Below, in pieces: positions 6,994 to 9,133 of a stretch of DNA of 9,133 bases; within the stretch, counting starts at the first letter, position 1, and each line of letters opens with the position of its first letter. The position numbers and the translations under genes are program-made. The DNA lies in the NCBI GenBank assembly GCA_905214155.1, contig CAJMLC010000072.1:1-9133 (forward strand), read 5' to 3'. The notes under the pieces are model-generated. The model was given only the letters and a program-made list of their open reading frames with translations, was not told the origin of the DNA and made no database searches. Source of the DNA: an uncultured bacterium (GTDB taxonomy: Bacteria > Bacillota > Clostridia > Oscillospirales > Oscillospiraceae).

Positions 6994-7000
6994 AAGGAGA
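6994..7000 (+). promoter_or_regulatory. Shine-Dalgarno sequence supporting a GTG start
   Basis: AAGGAGA sits 6 nt before the GTG at 7007. It is the best ribosome-binding site in this gap and settles the unusual GTG start codon of the phosphodiesterase. Confidence 0.8.
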
Positions 7001-7006
7001 ATTTTT

Positions 7007-7999
7007 GTGAAAGTCAAAAAAGTCATCGGCAGATGCCTGCTTGTGCTGCTCTGCATTGCAGCTGCCATTGCGATCGTTGGCGTGGCGCAGTTCCGCCATC
7101 GGTCTGATCCTAAAAATCTGAAACAATACGAAACCGGTAATTCGTTCATCACCGGTGAAACGGCAATTTCGGCGCACCGCAGCGGCGCGGGCGATTTCCC
7201 GGAGGAGACGCTGGCGGCGTTCCGCGGCTGCGCGGAAAATCCAGATGTTCAGGTGGACTATTTCGAATTTGACCTGCATACGACAGCGGACGACATTCTG
7301 GTGCTGTCGCACGATTCCACGCTCGACCGCGTGTCGGATGCGGCCACGGTGTTCGGTGCGGAAGGTGTTCTTGTCCGGGACAAGACGCTGGCGGAACTCA
7401 AGGAGCTGAACATCGCGGCACAGTTTGTCAGCGATACGGGCGAAATGCCCTACGCTGACCTCCACGGCGACGATGTGCCGGACGAGCTGCGCATCTTATC
7501 GCTTGACGAGGTGCTGGACTATCTGACCTCTGTCGGGGACTATCACTATATCATCGAGATCAAGGACGGTGGAGACGTCGGTCTGGCCGCGGCAGATCAG
7601 CTTTATGCGACGCTGAACGAGCGGGATCTGCTCGACCGTGTCATCGTCGGCAGCTTCCGCGACGAAGTCGCGGACTACATCACGGCGAATTACCCGGACA
7701 TGCACCGCAGCGCCAGCCCGGATGAGGTCGTGCAGTTCTATTTTGCTGCGCTGCTCGGCAAAAAGGATTTTTTCTGCTCCTATGATGTGCTCCAGCTGCC
7801 GTTTGGCGACGCGGAATCGAGCTTCGGCATCAATCTCGGCACGACGACGGTCATCAACTTCGCCCATGCACACGATCTGGCGATTCAGTACTGGACGGTC
7901 AATTTTGAGGAGGATATGGCGTACCTCGCCAGCGTCGGCGCGGATGCACTGATCACGGACTATCCGGACCGCGCGGCGAAAATTTTAAACGAACAATAA
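7007..7999 (+). CDS. Membrane-anchored glycerophosphodiester phosphodiesterase
   Basis: GDPD-family enzyme that hydrolyses glycerophosphodiesters to an alcohol and sn-glycerol 3-phosphate in a metal-dependent reaction. Of 330 residues, a basic start (MKVKKVIGR) precedes a hydrophobic segment at about 7-28 without an obvious signal-peptidase or lipobox site, suggesting an N-terminal anchor with the enzyme outside. The TIM-barrel domain shows His57-Arg58 in ISAHRSG, PEET at 65-68 (canonical PENT), Glu87 and Asp89 in YFEFDL, His102-Asp103 in LSHDSTLDR, Glu184-x-Lys186 in YIIEIKD, Trp296 in QYWTVN, and a terminal ADALITDYP. All expected metal-binding and catalytic residues are in place. Possible extracellular substrates are deacylated phospholipids or teichoic-acid-like glycerophosphate polymers; the sequence does not decide. 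It is a single-gene unit divergent from spoVT. It is similar in family to GlpQ/UgpQ, but the specific name is not assigned. Confidence 0.93.
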   Translation: MKVKKVIGRCLLVLLCIAAAIAIVGVAQFRHRSDPKNLKQYETGNSFITGETAISAHRSGAGDFPEETLAAFRGCAENPDVQVDYFEFDLHTTADDILVLSHDSTLDRVSDAATVFGAEGVLVRDKTLAELKELNIAAQFVSDTGEMPYADLHGDDVPDELRILSLDEVLDYLTSVGDYHYIIEIKDGGDVGLAAADQLYATLNERDLLDRVIVGSFRDEVADYITANYPDMHRSASPDEVVQFYFAALLGKKDFFCSYDVLQLPFGDAESSFGINLGTTTVINFAHAHDLAIQYWTVNFEEDMAYLASVGADALITDYPDRAAKILNEQ

Positions 8000-8004
8000 C
8001 AACG

Positions 8005-8050
8005 GCCCCCTTTACCAAGAGGGGGCTGTCGCCGAAGGGGACTGGGGGAG
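8005..8050. repeat. Dispersed palindromic intergenic repeat (REP-like)
   Basis: GCCCCCT (8005-8011) pairs with AGGGGGC (8020-8026) around an 8-nt loop. Next comes an imperfect GTCGCC-gaa-GGGGAC hairpin (8028-8042, one mismatch), then a further G-rich arm (GGGGG at 8044-8048) that could compete for the first C-rich arm. The arrangement resembles a repeat I recall as widespread between genes in Clostridia, in which the second hairpin is normally perfect (GTCGCC/GGCGAC). That resemblance is from memory; only one copy is in this window. Confidence 0.6.
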
Positions 8051-8056
8051 CAACGA

Positions 8057-8095
8057 CCGCCCGCTGTACAGCCGTACAGCGGGCGGTTTCTGTGT
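8057..8095 (+). terminator. Strong hairpin, probable terminator after the phosphodiesterase gene
   Basis: Perfect 13-bp arms CCGCCCGCTGTAC (8057-8069) and its complement (8074-8086) enclose a 4-nt loop. On the plus strand this is followed by the interrupted T-rich tail TTTCTGTGT (8087-8095). On the minus strand no T tract follows, so it suits the plus-strand phosphodiesterase transcript better than metG. The tail is imperfect, hence moderate confidence. Confidence 0.65.
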
Positions 8096-8100
8096 CAAAA

Positions 8101-9133
8101 TCAGCACATTTTTGCGCCGGCAGGGATGGCGTCGTCGAGCATGACGAGGTGCAGCTGCTCTTCGCCGTGCTCCGTGTGGACAGCGGATAGGAGCATGCCG
8201 CAGCTCTCCTGGCCCATCATCTTGCGTGGCGGCAGATTGACGATGGCGAGCAGCGTCTTGCCGATGAGCTGCTCCGGCTCGTACCACTTGTGGATGCCGG
8301 AGAGGATCTGGCGGTCGGTGCCGGTGCCGTCGTCGAGCGTGAATTTCAGCAGCTTGGCGGACTTTTTCACAGCCTCGCACGCCTTGACCTTGACGGCGCG
8401 GAAATCGGACTTGCAAAACGTGTCAAAATCGACCTTCTCCTCCGTCAGCGGCTCGATCTCCAGCGCGGGGAGCGCAGCCTTTTTCTGTGCGGCCTCGATG
8501 GCCTCCAGCTCCGCCAGCGCCTTTTCCGCGTCGATGCGGGGGAAGATGGCCTCGCCCTTGTGGACGGTCACCGTCGCAGGCAGGACGCCCCACGTGCCGG
8601 CGGCGTCCCACGTGGTGACGGACGCATCCGCGCCGATCTGGGCGAAGATCTTCTGGCAGGCCTCCGGCGTGACCGGGAGCAGCAGCGTCGTGCAGATGCG
8701 CACAGCCTCGAGCAGGTTATACATGACGGTGGCCAGACGGGCCTTCTTGCTCTCGTCCTTGGCGAGCTGCCACGGGGCGGTCTCGTCGATATATTTGTTC
8801 GCGCGCTGGATGCACTTGAATGTCTCGTCGAGACCGTTCTGGAGCTGGAACTTGTCCATCTCGGCCTCATAGCGGGCGCGCAGACCGGACAGCAGCTCGA
8901 TGAGCGCGTCGTCCTCGGGCCCGGCCTCGCGCTCCGCCGGGAGCGTGCCGCCGAAGTATTTCTCGACCATCGCGGTCGTCCGGGAGACGAGGTTGCCGAG
9001 GTCGTTGGCGAGGTCGACATTGATCGTGTTGATCAGCAGTTCATTCGAGAAGTTGCCGTCGGAGCCGAACGGGAACGAGCGCAGCAGGAAGAAGCGCAGC
9101 GCGTCCACGCCGAAGCGCTCGGCCAGCACGTAG
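8101..9133 (-). CDS. metG: Methionyl-tRNA synthetase, C-terminal part (gene continues beyond right edge)
   Basis: Class I aminoacyl-tRNA synthetase that charges tRNA-Met. Only the last roughly 343 residues are in the window; the reading frame is open at the edge (a Tyr codon precedes the GTG at 9127-9129, which is an internal Val, not a start). The catalytic Rossmann domain with HIGH and KMSKS is therefore outside. Counting from that Val, the opening VLAERFGVDALRFFLL and GSDGNFSNELL continue the linker after KMSKS. The helical anticodon-binding domain follows, to about residue 190, with INVDLANDLGNLVSRT and NKYIDETAPWQLAK. After a helical, charged spacer (about 198-230) comes a C-terminal EMAP/Trbp111-like OB-fold tRNA-binding domain (about 233-342), recognised by DFRAVKVKACE, GIHKWYEPEQLIGK and NLPPRKMMGQES. 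That domain is typical of dimeric MetRS. The stop is TGA at 8101-8103. It is convergent with the phosphodiesterase gene. Confidence 0.96.
   Translation of the reverse strand, partial: YVLAERFGVDALRFFLLRSFPFGSDGNFSNELLINTINVDLANDLGNLVSRTTAMVEKYFGGTLPAEREAGPEDDALIELLSGLRARYEAEMDKFQLQNGLDETFKCIQRANKYIDETAPWQLAKDESKKARLATVMYNLLEAVRICTTLLLPVTPEACQKIFAQIGADASVTTWDAAGTWGVLPATVTVHKGEAIFPRIDAEKALAELEAIEAAQKKAALPALEIEPLTEEKVDFDTFCKSDFRAVKVKACEAVKKSAKLLKFTLDDGTGTDRQILSGIHKWYEPEQLIGKTLLAIVNLPPRKMMGQESCGMLLSAVHTEHGEEQLHLVMLDDAIPAGAKMC

Noticed and set aside
8126..8872. 248-codon plus-strand open frame opposite metG
   Set aside because: It is Ser-rich antisense translation; the minus strand carries clear MetRS domains.
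1..9133. CRISPR array, tRNA, rRNA, transposase or phage genes
   Set aside because: No regularly spaced direct repeats, cloverleaf-like segments or mobile-element proteins were seen on either strand.

Overview
The window reads as chromosomal DNA from a GC-rich, spore-forming member of the Firmicutes, most likely a gut-type Oscillospirales/Clostridia bacterium. The evidence is: a SpoVT protein whose N-terminus closely resembles the Bacillus/Clostridia family; a circularly permuted family-3 glycosidase fold of the kind found in ruminococci and relatives; Gram-positive style single-pass HtrA and sensor kinase proteins; sigma-A-like promoters with an extended -10; and palindromic intergenic repeats of a type I recall from this order. 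The assignment is inference from content; no 16S or other marker is present.

Layout. (1) 61-3903, minus strand: an OmpR-type response regulator, then its sensor histidine kinase 2 bp downstream, then about 400 bp of non-coding DNA packed with stem-loops, then a membrane-anchored HtrA/DegP-like serine protease. The layout recalls envelope- or secretion-stress modules in which a two-component system lies next to htrA, although the stem-loop island separates the protease from the regulators. (2) 4093-6198, plus strand: a divergently transcribed GH3-family protein with permuted domain order and an apparently eroded active site, driven by a clear extended -10 promoter. (3) 6258-6797, minus strand: spoVT, convergent with the GH3 gene and sharing a bidirectional terminator with it. 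(4) 7007-7999, plus strand: a membrane-anchored glycerophosphodiester phosphodiesterase with its own strong promoter and GTG start. (5) 8005-8092: a repeat element and a strong hairpin between convergent genes. (6) 8101 to the right edge, minus strand: the C-terminal part of methionyl-tRNA synthetase, whose catalytic domain lies outside the window.

How the genes may work together. The kinase/regulator pair probably senses a condition at the cell surface, and HtrA would remove misfolded exported proteins; co-regulation is plausible but unproven. The other genes look like independent transcription units (sporulation regulator, lipid or teichoic-acid glycerophosphodiester turnover, translation). 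No CRISPR array, transposase, integrase, phage gene, tRNA or rRNA was seen. The two least ordinary items are the GH3-like protein that has lost several canonical sugar-contacting residues and the dense stem-loop island upstream of htrA.
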